A stretch of 9,923 nucleotides of DNA from Elusimicrobia bacterium RIFCSPLOWO2_01_FULL_59_12 (GTDB lineage: Bacteria; Elusimicrobiota; Elusimicrobia; 2-01-FULL-59-12): assembly GCA_001800075.1 (NCBI GenBank), contig MGUR01000013.1, forward strand, positions 9,738 to 19,660, written 5' to 3'. Positions 1-6,853 of this stretch are shown in pieces (within the stretch, counting starts at the first letter, position 1; every line of letters starts with the position of its first letter). The notes below the pieces were generated by a model. That model searched no databases. It saw nothing but the letters and a program-made list of their open reading frames with translations, and had not been told where the DNA came from. The position numbers and the translations under genes were made by a program.

Positions 1-22
1 TCCCCCACCCGGGGGGAGGGTG
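1..22. repeat. C/G-rich palindromic repeat, cut by window edge
   Basis: Bases 1-6 pair with 12-17 around a five-base loop. Bases 18-22 continue the right arm, whose partner would lie outside the window. It encodes the last visible residues of the GT9 gene (TPSPRVG), beyond the point where the family normally ends. It resembles the 48-base palindrome inside queA, including a shared CCCCCACCC stretch. Whether it is a mobile-type repeat or the hairpin of a terminator cannot be settled from the part shown. Confidence 0.5.
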
Positions 23-1499
23 TTTGTGTATAAGAACCCTTTTCTAGCTGCCGGGCGACCGCCGCGAAGACGTCCTCCGGCGCGATCGTGGTCATGCATC
101 GAAAATGCCCCAGCGGGCATCGTTTCGCCCCATGCAGGCCGCAGGGCCGGCACGGCAGATCTTTTTCGACGACGAGATGCCCCGGCCCATATGGAAAAAA
201 TCCCAGCTCTTTGGTCGTCGGCCCAAAAACAGCGACGGTCGGCACGCGGCAGGCTACGGCGACATGCAGGGGTCCTGAGTCGTTGGTCAAAAACACGCTG
301 CATCGCGACACCGCGGCGATCAGCTCGCGCAGGGAGGTTTCCCCTGCCCAGTTCAGCGCCGCTTCACGCATCCCCCGAACGACCTCGTTGACGGCGTCCG
401 CATCCGCCGGGCCCCCGAAGAAAATCACTTTCACGCCCAGCTCCCGCACCGCGCGGTCCGCGACGGCCGCGAATCCCTCCGCAAGCCAACGCTTGGTGGG
501 CCATACCGAACAGGCGTTGATGCCCAGAAGCCGGTCTTCCGGCCCGACGCCCGCGGCGCGCAAACGATCCTTCACACGCTCCTGGCTGGCCGGCGGGGGT
601 TGGAGTAAAAATTCGTTGTTTGTCGGCCGTCGGCCGTTTGGAGCGCCGATCGTATTCAGCAGCGACAGGTTGCGGTCCGCGTCATGCGTTCCCCAGCGGA
701 AAGGAACGACGTCGGTCAGCAGCCAGCGTCCCTGACTGGAGGAAAAACCGATCCGCCGGGGAATACCGGCCAGCCAGGCAACCCAAGCGCTTTTGAACGA
801 CCGGTGAGGCAGAAAAACGACGGAAAAATGCTGCGCGCGGAGTTCGCGGGCGATCCGAAAAAGGGACGCGACGCCCCGGTCGTGTCCCCGTTTGTCAAAA
901 AGCACCCTCTCGGCCACGGCTGGATGGTTTTTAAAAATCTCCTCGATCTCGGGCGTGCAGAGTACCGTGACCGGCACGCCGGGCTGCTGATCCCGAAGGG
1001 CATTCAAAAAAGGGAGCGTCAACACCGCGTCGCCCAAAAACGCGGTCTGGATCACCAGTATTTTTCGGGGCGGAACTTCAATGCCGAGCGGCCGGAGCGC
1101 TTGAAAATACCGGTCCAGCGTGTGTTCCCGAAGATCTCCGGAGCTCCAGCGCCAGAGCACGTAGAACCGCCGCGCCAGGGCGGCCTTGCGGTAGCGGACT
1201 TTTTCCTTCGCGGCTGAGAAGAAACTGACCCAACGTGAACGCACGTTCGAGTGAAGATCAATGACGACATCGAACCGCTCGCGCCGCACGCGCCGAATCA
1301 ACGAGACGATCGATTCGCCCTTCCGAAGCAGCATCGTGCGGTCGATCGCGGGATGGCCCAGGAAAACGTCGGCGAACGCCTCCTTCGTCAGCGCGGTGAT
1401 GCGGGCCTCCGGCCAGGCACGGCGCAGCGCCTGGAAAACAGGGGCCGTGAGGACCACGTCTCCGAGGGACGAGAATCGGATGACCAGAACATTACGCAT
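1..1499 (-). CDS. GT9 (heptosyltransferase-type) glycosyltransferase, fused one-and-a-half modules, 3' end beyond window
   Basis: This reads open for 499 codons from an ATG at 1499 to the left edge without a stop, so the C-terminus is missing. The family moves heptose or another sugar from an ADP- or nucleotide-sugar onto lipid A-core at the cytoplasmic face of the inner membrane. Residues 1-144 form an N-terminal GT9 Rossmann half: VLVIRFSSLGDVVLTAP at 4-20 with the conserved Asp at 14, then FDVVIDLHSNVRSR at 76-89. At residue 146 a second GT9 N-terminus begins (KILVIQTAFLGDAVLTLP, Asp 157) and runs as a full-length enzyme: VWPTKRW 332-338, FFGGPAD 360-366, TNDSGPLHVA 405-414, and a Cys cluster CRPCGLHGAKRCPLGHFRC at 450-468 typical of heptosyltransferase II-like proteins. 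No internal start or ribosome site lies at the junction near 1067, so it reads as one chain. Its ATG overlaps the waaA stop by 8 bases. The family is certain; the exact sugar and acceptor are not. Confidence 0.93.
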   Translation of the reverse strand, partial: MRNVLVIRFSSLGDVVLTAPVFQALRRAWPEARITALTKEAFADVFLGHPAIDRTMLLRKGESIVSLIRRVRRERFDVVIDLHSNVRSRWVSFFSAAKEKVRYRKAALARRFYVLWRWSSGDLREHTLDRYFQALRPLGIEVPPRKILVIQTAFLGDAVLTLPFLNALRDQQPGVPVTVLCTPEIEEIFKNHPAVAERVLFDKRGHDRGVASLFRIARELRAQHFSVVFLPHRSFKSAWVAWLAGIPRRIGFSSSQGRWLLTDVVPFRWGTHDADRNLSLLNTIGAPNGRRPTNNEFLLQPPPASQERVKDRLRAAGVGPEDRLLGINACSVWPTKRWLAEGFAAVADRAVRELGVKVIFFGGPADADAVNEVVRGMREAALNWAGETSLRELIAAVSRCSVFLTNDSGPLHVAVACRVPTVAVFGPTTKELGFFPYGPGHLVVEKDLPCRPCGLHGAKRCPLGHFRCMTTIAPEDVFAAVARQLEKGSYTQTPSPRVG

Positions 1500-2778
1500 G
1501 GTCCAATCCTTTGAGCAGCCGCAAAGTTCGTTCCGTCGCTCCCTGCTCCGCCAGCACGGCCTGATGAGCGCGTTCGCCCATGGCTTCACGAGCCTGCGGA
1601 TCCTGCAGCAGGACAGTCAGCTGGTCTCCCAGGTTTTCCACCGATACCCGCCGGGCCCCCCCGGCGCGCACCAAACTCTCCGCCACTCCCTGAAAGTTAT
1701 CCATGGAGGGACCGAACAACACCGGCAATCGCAGGGCGGCCGGCTCGATTGGATTTTGTCCGCCCCGGGGGACGAAACTGCCGCCCACCACCGCCACATG
1801 CGCCTGACGGTACGCGTCCAGCAGATCCCCCATCGAATCCCACAGGACATAAGGCGCCTTCGCCGTCGATCCGTTCACGCCCTGCCGGATATGAGAAATG
1901 CGCCGGTAGGCCAGGCCGTTGGCATGGAGCAGTTTCTCCAATTCAGGCACTCGCTCGAGATGGCGCGGCGCCCAGATGATCTGCACGTTCGGAACCCGGG
2001 CGCGCACCCGCTCCAGCTCCGGCAAGAGCCGGCTTTCTTCACCTTCCCGCGTGCTGCCCATCACGACCACGGGCCCGTCCCCGGCGGGCCGTTTGTGCGC
2101 GCGGCGTTCCGTGTAAAGGTCGTACTTCAAATTGCCCGTGATCGTGATCGCTTCAGCCGGAACGCCGAGGGCCGCAAACCGCTCCGCGTCCTCCGCCTGG
2201 CGCACGGCAAACAGATCGATCGTTTCCCAGAGGGCGGCCAGCCAAGGCCGGATACGCGCGTAGGACCGGAACGAGCGCGCGGAGATGCGCCCGTTGATCA
2301 GGGCGACGCGCGCGCCCGAACGCTTTGCCTCGCGCAACAGGTTCGGCCAGAATTCGGATTCGACGGAAATGAAAAGAGCGGGCCGCACCACGCGGATCAC
2401 TTTACGTACGATCCAGGGGAGATCGAGAGGCGCCGCGATCACCGCATCGGCCGCATGATGCGCATTCGCCCAGGCAATCGCCTCGGGCGTCACCGCGCTC
2501 AGAAGGACTTTGACCCCCGCCGCGGCCGGCGCCTGGCGAAGAAACATTTCGATGGCCTTCACTTCGCCCATCGACGCGGCGTGCACCCACCACCAGCGCT
2601 CCGGCCCCGCAAAGCGCGCGAGGGTTTCGGGCGCTAGACGGCCCCAGCGCTCACCCCACCGTTCGGAGTCCTGAAAGAAAATCCGGCGACGCCAGCGCAG
2701 CAGGACGACGGCCCCGAGCAGAGGCAGCGACACCGTCAACAGCGCATTAAAGAGTGGGTACGCCCACCGGCGAATCAT
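1492..2778 (-). CDS. waaA: 3-deoxy-D-manno-octulosonic acid (Kdo) transferase
   Basis: WaaA (KdtA) transfers Kdo from CMP-Kdo to the lipid A precursor at the inner face of the cytoplasmic membrane, the first step of LPS core assembly. The 428-residue length is normal for the family. An N-terminal hydrophobic segment at about 8-28 anchors it. The first GT-B domain carries VHAASMGEV at 65-73, where Glu 72 matches the family's catalytic base, and ESEFWPNL at 140-147. GNLKYD follows at 215-220. The second domain has GSTREGEE at 241-248, APRHLERV at 270-277 and GGSFVPRGGQNPIEPAA at 331-347, the signature of the CMP-Kdo site. An in-frame ATG at 2802 exists, but the start at 2778 is preferred: GGGAG lies 6 bases before it and MIRRW is the usual N-terminus. 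It overlaps the DUF374 gene by 32 bases and the GT9 gene by 8, so translation is probably coupled. One or more Kdo residues may be added; the sequence does not tell. Confidence 0.96.
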   Translation of the reverse strand: MIRRWAYPLFNALLTVSLPLLGAVVLLRWRRRIFFQDSERWGERWGRLAPETLARFAGPERWWWVHAASMGEVKAIEMFLRQAPAAAGVKVLLSAVTPEAIAWANAHHAADAVIAAPLDLPWIVRKVIRVVRPALFISVESEFWPNLLREAKRSGARVALINGRISARSFRSYARIRPWLAALWETIDLFAVRQAEDAERFAALGVPAEAITITGNLKYDLYTERRAHKRPAGDGPVVVMGSTREGEESRLLPELERVRARVPNVQIIWAPRHLERVPELEKLLHANGLAYRRISHIRQGVNGSTAKAPYVLWDSMGDLLDAYRQAHVAVVGGSFVPRGGQNPIEPAALRLPVLFGPSMDNFQGVAESLVRAGGARRVSVENLGDQLTVLLQDPQAREAMGERAHQAVLAEQGATERTLRLLKGLDHA

Positions 2779-3415
2779 GACATTCTCCCATAGAGATCTC
2801 ATCCGCTTCCTGCGCCACGTTATCCAATGCCTGCTTCAGCTCAAGGGCCTTACGCTCCAGGGAATCGCCGGGCCCCACCCGGATCGGCTCCCCATACACC
2901 ATCGCGATGCGGTTAAACGGCTTGGGAACGATGAATTCGTCCCATCCTTTGAACACCCATTTCTTTCTGGCTCCGAAAGCGATCGGCAGGATGGGGCGGC
3001 CGGAGGCCTGCGCCAGATAGAGAGCGCCGGGCCGCACCTCCCGCAGGGGCCCGCGAGGCCCGTCAGGGGTAATGCTGACGCTCGCGCCAGACCCAATTTC
3101 CTCCAGCATCCTGAGAACGGCTTCGCTGGCGCCGCGGCTGCTGGAGCCGCGGACCGGTCTCATGCCGAACGAACGGCAGACGCGGGCGATGATTTCTCCA
3201 TCCGCGCTCTTCGAGATCAGCGGACAGACCTGGCCACCGCGATGGAGATAGGTGAGAAATGCCTGCCGCCCATGCCAGAACGCGTAAATGAAGCCCTGGC
3301 CCGAGGCTTCCAGGTCTTCGCGAATGGAGCGGTTGGCCCAGATCACGCGGGATGTCCACCCCACCCAACGCAGATACGCACTGGCTAGAAATGACAGGAG
3401 TCTGATTTTAAGCAA
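2747..3415 (-). CDS. DUF374 lysophospholipid/lipid A acyltransferase-like protein
   Basis: This 222-residue protein matches the DUF374 family, a compact relative of the LPLAT acyltransferases often encoded next to Kdo-transferase and lipid A genes. Its substrate is not firmly established; acyl transfer to lipid A or a phospholipid is the usual proposal. Visible motifs are FWHGR at 46-50 (the place of the acyltransferase His motif), SKSADGEIIARV at 68-79, RGSSSRGASEA at 89-99 and ITPDGPRGP at 115-123, all diagnostic of the family. A weakly hydrophobic N-terminal segment at about 5-26 suggests membrane association. The start is TTG at 3415, chosen because GGAGG lies 6 bases upstream and the N-terminus fits the family. 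A 57-base gap with no hairpin or convincing promoter separates it from the upstream gene. Its end overlaps waaA by 32 bases, supporting a joint role in outer-membrane lipid synthesis. Confidence 0.9.
   Translation of the reverse strand: MLKIRLLSFLASAYLRWVGWTSRVIWANRSIREDLEASGQGFIYAFWHGRQAFLTYLHRGGQVCPLISKSADGEIIARVCRSFGMRPVRGSSSRGASEAVLRMLEEIGSGASVSITPDGPRGPLREVRPGALYLAQASGRPILPIAFGARKKWVFKGWDEFIVPKPFNRIAMVYGEPIRVGPGDSLERKALELKQALDNVAQEADEISMGECHDSPVGVPTL
2785..2789 (-). promoter_or_regulatory. Ribosome binding site of waaA
   Basis: GGGAG on the minus strand lies 6 bases before the ATG at 2778, inside the end of the upstream DUF374 gene. It favours this start over the in-frame ATG at 2802. 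Confidence 0.65.
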
Positions 3416-3421
3416 CGCGCC

Positions 3422-3426
3422 CCTCC
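3422..3426 (-). promoter_or_regulatory. Ribosome binding site deciding a TTG start
   Basis: A GGAGG on the minus strand lies 6 bases before the TTG at 3415. It is the strongest Shine-Dalgarno match in this part of the window and is the reason for accepting the non-ATG start of the DUF374 gene. Confidence 0.75.
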
Positions 3427-3472
3427 AAAGAAAATGAACGAAAAGGCCTGTGCGAGATGAAGGGACTGACGT

Positions 3473-4087
3473 CTATGAAACTGCGGCTTTATCAGGTCGG
3501 CCCGCAGGTCTGGCGGGAGCTTTCGCCCGGACTTTCGGCGACCACGCGGTCCAGACGATACGGGCATAAGGAGGAAGCGTGGGGGTGTCTTTGTCGAAAG
3601 GGATGCCGATCCGGTGCGCCCCGAGAAGCGCGCTCAGGGAACCGAGGAGCACGCCTTCCCCTGCCTCGCAAGGAGCGGACAGTTCGCACTCTTCCTCCTT
3701 GGCCTGGCCTTCGATGAGACGCATGATAAATTGAACGGCTTGCCCAAGCGCTTCGTCCCGCAGGGCGCTAAGAAGCGCTGACTGAAGCGCGTCCTGCCTG
3801 CCCGACGCGCCGGCGATGTCGTCTTCCAATCCCGGCCCCAGGGTGACCGCCATCGCGGACACCGCGACGGCGGGGTCCGCGAGCGGCAACGGGGTGGCTT
3901 TTTCCGCGGTGCTGCGCGTCAAGGTCGTGTAGACAGCGGCCGGCTGAAGCGTCCGCCGGCTGTCCGAGATCGCGTGTTCAATGGACGCCTCCAGCGCCGG
4001 CGTGATCTGAAGTTTCGCCTTCGCTTTCAGGAGCCGGGCGATTTCCCGGGCGCGAAGCTGGATCCGGAAATTTTTAATTTTGGTCAT
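3473..4087 (-). CDS. Uncharacterised protein; possible distant MetH-reactivation-domain relative
   Basis: I do not recognise this 204-residue protein with confidence. The ATG at 4087 is chosen because it forms an ATGA overlap with the secF stop; an upstream in-frame start at 4168 would lie well inside secF. The N-terminus (1-40) is basic and probably helical. The middle reads SAMAVTLGPGLEDDIA near 103-118, then a helical region rich in Ala, Leu and Glu. After this come a short segment with two Cys (ECELSAPCEAGEG) and LLGAHRIGIPFDKDTPTLPP. This order recalls the activation domain of B12-dependent methionine synthase and its stand-alone relatives (a TIGP-like stretch, then a late RIG segment). 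However, the family's AdoMet-binding R-x-x-x-G-Y motif is not visible. The last 22 residues are Ala/Pro/Lys-rich and look disordered. No signal peptide or membrane segment is seen. It is co-translated with secF, but that does not reveal its role. Confidence 0.75.
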   Translation of the reverse strand: MTKIKNFRIQLRAREIARLLKAKAKLQITPALEASIEHAISDSRRTLQPAAVYTTLTRSTAEKATPLPLADPAVAVSAMAVTLGPGLEDDIAGASGRQDALQSALLSALRDEALGQAVQFIMRLIEGQAKEEECELSAPCEAGEGVLLGSLSALLGAHRIGIPFDKDTPTLPPYARIVWTAWSPKVRAKAPARPAGRPDKAAVS

Positions 4088-4989
4088 TTCTTGCTGCGCG
4101 ACTGCCATTCGTAAATGATCGGCGCCGCGACGAAAATGGTGGAATACGACCCGACAAAAACGCCCCACAACAGCGCGAAAGCAAAATCATGGATCACGGA
4201 ACCGCCGAAGAAAAACAGCACGGCCACCGTAATGGCCACCGTCACCGAGGTCATGATCGTCCGCGAAAGGGTTTCGTTCACGCTGCGGTTGATGATCTCC
4301 CCGAGCGTTTCCTTCCTCGAAAGGCGCAGGTTTTCGCGCATGCGGTCGTAGATGACGATCGTGTCGTTCATGGAGTAACCGGCCAGCGTGAGAATGCCGG
4401 CGACGACCGTGACGGTGATTTCCTTGTTCAGGATGGAAAAAATGCCGACCACCGAGAGCACGTCGTGCATCATCGCGATCACGCTGCAGATCCCCCACAG
4501 CATCGATCGAAACCGGAAGGCCACATAGATGATGATCAGGATCATCGCCCAGGTGGTCGCGGAAAGCGCCTGGCTCGCCAGGGCACGGCCCACGGCGGGC
4601 CCCACGTATTCGGCCCGTTCCGGCGGCGCGGACGGATCAAGGCTGCCTGGAAATTTCTCAACCAGTTTCTGCTGGATGTCCTTGCCCAGCTCGGTCGCCG
4701 ATAGGCCGCTTCCCGCGATGCGGATGATCACCGACTTTCCGTCGGACACATCTTGAAGCTCGGCGTCGGGGTGGCCGGCCGCGGCCAGAAATTGGCGCAG
4801 GTCCTTCATGGGCACGGGTTGCTTGAACCCGATCTGAACCAGGGTTCCGCCGGTGAAATCGATGCCCCGTTTGGGACCGCCCTTCATCACCAGCGACACG
4901 ATGGATGCCGTCAGCAGGAGGCCCGAAAAGGCGTACGCATAGCGCCGCTTTCCGACAAAATCAAAGTTCGTTTTCTTGAAGAGCTGCAT
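4084..4989 (-). CDS. secF: Protein translocase subunit SecF
   Basis: SecF pairs with SecD in the cytoplasmic membrane and uses the proton gradient to help pull secreted proteins out of SecYEG. The 301-residue length is normal. One membrane segment lies near 17-35, followed by GIDFTGG at 42-48, a periplasmic domain to about 128, VGP at 129-131, and five more membrane segments from about 142 to 293. The conserved TLAGYSMNDTIVIYDRMREN at 201-220 carries the Asp and Arg residues (209, 215, 216) tied to proton-driven function; SRTIMTS at 242-248 is also typical. The ATG lies 9 bases after the secD stop with AGGGGA overlapping that stop. The 3' end overlaps the next gene by 4 bases (ATGA). Nothing appears truncated. 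Confidence 0.98.
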   Translation of the reverse strand: MQLFKKTNFDFVGKRRYAYAFSGLLLTASIVSLVMKGGPKRGIDFTGGTLVQIGFKQPVPMKDLRQFLAAAGHPDAELQDVSDGKSVIIRIAGSGLSATELGKDIQQKLVEKFPGSLDPSAPPERAEYVGPAVGRALASQALSATTWAMILIIIYVAFRFRSMLWGICSVIAMMHDVLSVVGIFSILNKEITVTVVAGILTLAGYSMNDTIVIYDRMRENLRLSRKETLGEIINRSVNETLSRTIMTSVTVAITVAVLFFFGGSVIHDFAFALLWGVFVGSYSTIFVAAPIIYEWQSRSKK

Positions 4990-4998
4990 GCCGTCCCC

Positions 4999-6435
4999 TT
5001 AGAAGTTAAGCGATTTGACTTCCGAGCGCTCCAGCCACATGTCGTAGACCATCCGGGTAAAAAAGACAGCCGTAAAAATGGAAATGAGAACGCCCCAGAA
5101 GAGCGTTACGGCGAATCCCTTGATCGGTCCGGTGCCGAACTGAAAAAGCAGTCCCGCGGAAATCAGCGTGGTGACGTGGCCGTCAATGATCGCCGACCAC
5201 GCGTGCTGGTAGCCCAGGTCCACGGCGAGGCGCACCGTTTTTCCCAGCTGCAGTTCTTCGCGGACGCGTTCCAAAATCAAGACGTTGGCGTCCACCGCCA
5301 TCGCCAAGCTCAAGATTGTGCCGGCGATGCCGGGGAGCGTGAGGGTCGCATGCAGGCTGGCCATGACGCCAAAAATGAAAAGCATGTTGATGGCCATCGC
5401 CAGGTCCGCGATCAGGCCGGAGGTCCGGTAATAAATGATCATGAACAAGATGACCAGCCCCAGTCCGATCAAGGATGCTCGAACGCCCGCTTTGATCGAG
5501 TCTTCTCCCAAGCTGGGGCCCACCGTGCGCTCTTCGATGACCCGCACGGGAGCGGGAAGGGCGCCTGCCCGCAGGACCGTGGATAACAATTTCGCATCCT
5601 CCGATGAAAAGGTGCCTTCGATGACGGCGTGTCCATCGGGAATCGCCGAGCGGATCACCGGGGCCGACTGCACGCTGCCGTCCAGCACGATGGCCAGATT
5701 CTTGCCGACATTGGCTTCCGTCACCGCGGCGAACAGCCGGGTGCCTTCCGGATTAAATTCAATGGAGACCGTGGGATAACCGAACTGCCCGCCAAGTTCC
5801 ACGCGGGCATCCACCAAAGTGGACCCTGTCAGCTCAGGACTTGACCGCACCACGACATAACGGCTTTCCCGCCCCAGCAGGACCTCATATCCTTCCGGGA
5901 TCAGCCGGGCCAGATCCTTCGGCATCTGCCCCTTCTGTTGCAGATCCAAATATTGCGTCATGCTCATTCGCTTGTCACCCAGCGCGCTGGTCAGCTTGGA
6001 CAACGCGCCTGAATCATCCACGAGCCGAAACTCGAGGAGCGCGGTTTTGCCGATGAGTTCCTTCGCGCGTTCCGGATCCTTGATGCCGGGAAGCTGAACA
6101 ACGATCCAGCGTTCGCCTTGTCGCGCGATGAGCGGCTCCGCAACGCCAAACTGGTCCACGCGGTTTCGGATAATTTCGATCGCGCGTTCCAGGGCATCGA
6201 TGACACTCAGCTTGGGATCCAATTTGGAACGGTCGAGCTCCAGGACAAGGTGGGTGCCTCCGCGCAGGTCCAAACCCAGGTTCAAGATTTTCGAGACGAT
6301 CGGGTCTTTATCCTGCTCGCGTTCGGTCCGCTCGTCCGGGGCGAGGCGGTACCAGGTCACTGTCGGCATCAAGAAATAGACAGAAATACCGACGAGAACG
6401 AGGGTTGACCAGAGAACGATTTGAGTCCGATTCAC
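4999..6435 (-). CDS. secD: Protein translocase subunit SecD
   Basis: SecD is the larger partner of SecF and forms the big periplasmic domain that captures emerging proteins. The 478 residues are at the short end of the range, without the long extra insert seen in enterobacterial SecD. A first membrane segment lies at 5-23 and LNLGLDLRGGTHLVLEL at 51-67 opens the P1 domain. FNPEGTRLFAAVTEANVGK at 227-245 and LDGSVQSAPVI at 251-261 are family signatures, as is RTVGPSLGEDSI at 303-314. Five further membrane segments run from about 319 to 462. AMAVDANVLILERVREEL at 378-395 holds the conserved Asp 382 of the proton path. The start is GTG at 6435, in a GTGA overlap with the yajC stop; AGAGG lies just upstream within yajC. 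It is followed closely by secF. Confidence 0.98.
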   Translation of the reverse strand: MNRTQIVLWSTLVLVGISVYFLMPTVTWYRLAPDERTEREQDKDPIVSKILNLGLDLRGGTHLVLELDRSKLDPKLSVIDALERAIEIIRNRVDQFGVAEPLIARQGERWIVVQLPGIKDPERAKELIGKTALLEFRLVDDSGALSKLTSALGDKRMSMTQYLDLQQKGQMPKDLARLIPEGYEVLLGRESRYVVVRSSPELTGSTLVDARVELGGQFGYPTVSIEFNPEGTRLFAAVTEANVGKNLAIVLDGSVQSAPVIRSAIPDGHAVIEGTFSSEDAKLLSTVLRAGALPAPVRVIEERTVGPSLGEDSIKAGVRASLIGLGLVILFMIIYYRTSGLIADLAMAINMLFIFGVMASLHATLTLPGIAGTILSLAMAVDANVLILERVREELQLGKTVRLAVDLGYQHAWSAIIDGHVTTLISAGLLFQFGTGPIKGFAVTLFWGVLISIFTAVFFTRMVYDMWLERSEVKSLNF

Positions 6436-6788
6436 CCCGCTACCTCTTTAGTCGGGTTGGGCGAGCCGTTGGCGGCGTCCACGATGACCTGCGTGATGGC
6501 GCCGCGGCTGACTTCCACTTTGACATTATCAGCGATCTTCAACACGATCGCCGGACCCTTGAAGCTGGAGACCGTGCCGAAAAGGCCTCCCTGGGTCAGC
6601 ACGCGGTCGCCGGATTTTAAGTTGTCGATCATACGCTTGTGCTCCTTGGTTTGCTTCTGCTGAGGCCGTATGACCAGCAAGTAAAGGATTGCGCAAACAA
6701 CTAAAATCGGCATGAAGCTGATTAAGGGATTTGGGGCGGGACCCCCGGGAGCGGCAGCGGTCGTCGTTGCGCCTGTTTCAGCAGCCAT
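6432..6788 (-). CDS. yajC: Sec translocon accessory subunit YajC
   Basis: YajC is a small single-span protein that associates with SecD-SecF and the Sec translocon. The 118 residues hold an Ala/Gly/Pro-rich N-terminal stretch of about 20 residues, one membrane segment at 22-40, the family motif RPQQKQ at 41-46, and a cytoplasmic domain with LKSGDRVLTQGGLFGTV at 57-73 that is diagnostic for YajC. Its start is well supported: AAGGAGA ends 5 bases before the ATG. The stop overlaps the secD GTG, the usual yajC-secD-secF order. A terminator-like hairpin lies about 30 bases upstream, so this gene either depends on read-through or on a promoter inside tgt. Confidence 0.97.
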   Translation of the reverse strand: MAAETGATTTAAAPGGPAPNPLISFMPILVVCAILYLLVIRPQQKQTKEHKRMIDNLKSGDRVLTQGGLFGTVSSFKGPAIVLKIADNVKVEVSRGAITQVIVDAANGSPNPTKEVAG

Positions 6789-6793
6789 AAGAG

Positions 6794-6800
6794 TCTCCTT
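6794..6800 (-). promoter_or_regulatory. Strong ribosome binding site of yajC
   Basis: AAGGAGA on the minus strand is followed after 5 bases by the yajC ATG. It is a near-perfect anti-16S match, in contrast to the overlap-coupled starts of most neighbours, and suggests independent ribosome loading at the head of the sec genes. Confidence 0.8.
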
Positions 6801-6818
6801 GTCCGATTTAGTGGCGGG

Positions 6819-6851
6819 AAAAAAAGGAGGAACGGTTCAACCCGTCCTCCT
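6819..6851 (-). terminator. Intrinsic terminator after tgt
   Basis: On the minus strand AGGAGGACGG (6851-6842) pairs with CCGTTCCTCCT (6835-6825) as a ten-pair stem with one bulged base and a six-base loop. Seven T residues follow directly (6825-6819). It starts 3 bases past the tgt stop codon and ends about 30 bases before the yajC start. The shape is that of a factor-independent terminator; how fully it stops transcription cannot be judged from the sequence. Confidence 0.8.
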
Positions 6852-6853
6852 CT

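Noticed and set aside
1050..1085. Frameshift or hidden start splitting the GT9 gene into two genes
   Set aside because: Codon-by-codon reading shows no stop or shift across the junction, and there is no ATG, GTG or TTG with a ribosome site just before the second module.
1261..2637. Long open frame (458 codons) on the plus strand opposite waaA
   Set aside because: Its translation is Arg/His/Pro-rich with no recognisable domain, and it lies entirely across the well-supported waaA and GT9 genes; GC-rich codon bias on the minus strand explains it.
2779..2802. Alternative waaA start at 2802
   Set aside because: It lacks a good ribosome site, while the ATG at 2778 has GGGAG at a 6-base spacing and a typical N-terminus.
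3416..3472. Promoter, terminator or small RNA in the 57-base gap before the DUF374 gene
   Set aside because: No inverted repeat, T tract or convincing promoter pair is present; only the ribosome site is clear.
4088..4168. Longer N-terminus for the unknown protein, starting inside secF
   Set aside because: The extra 27 residues are just secF read in another frame; the ATG at 4087 is coupled to the secF stop.
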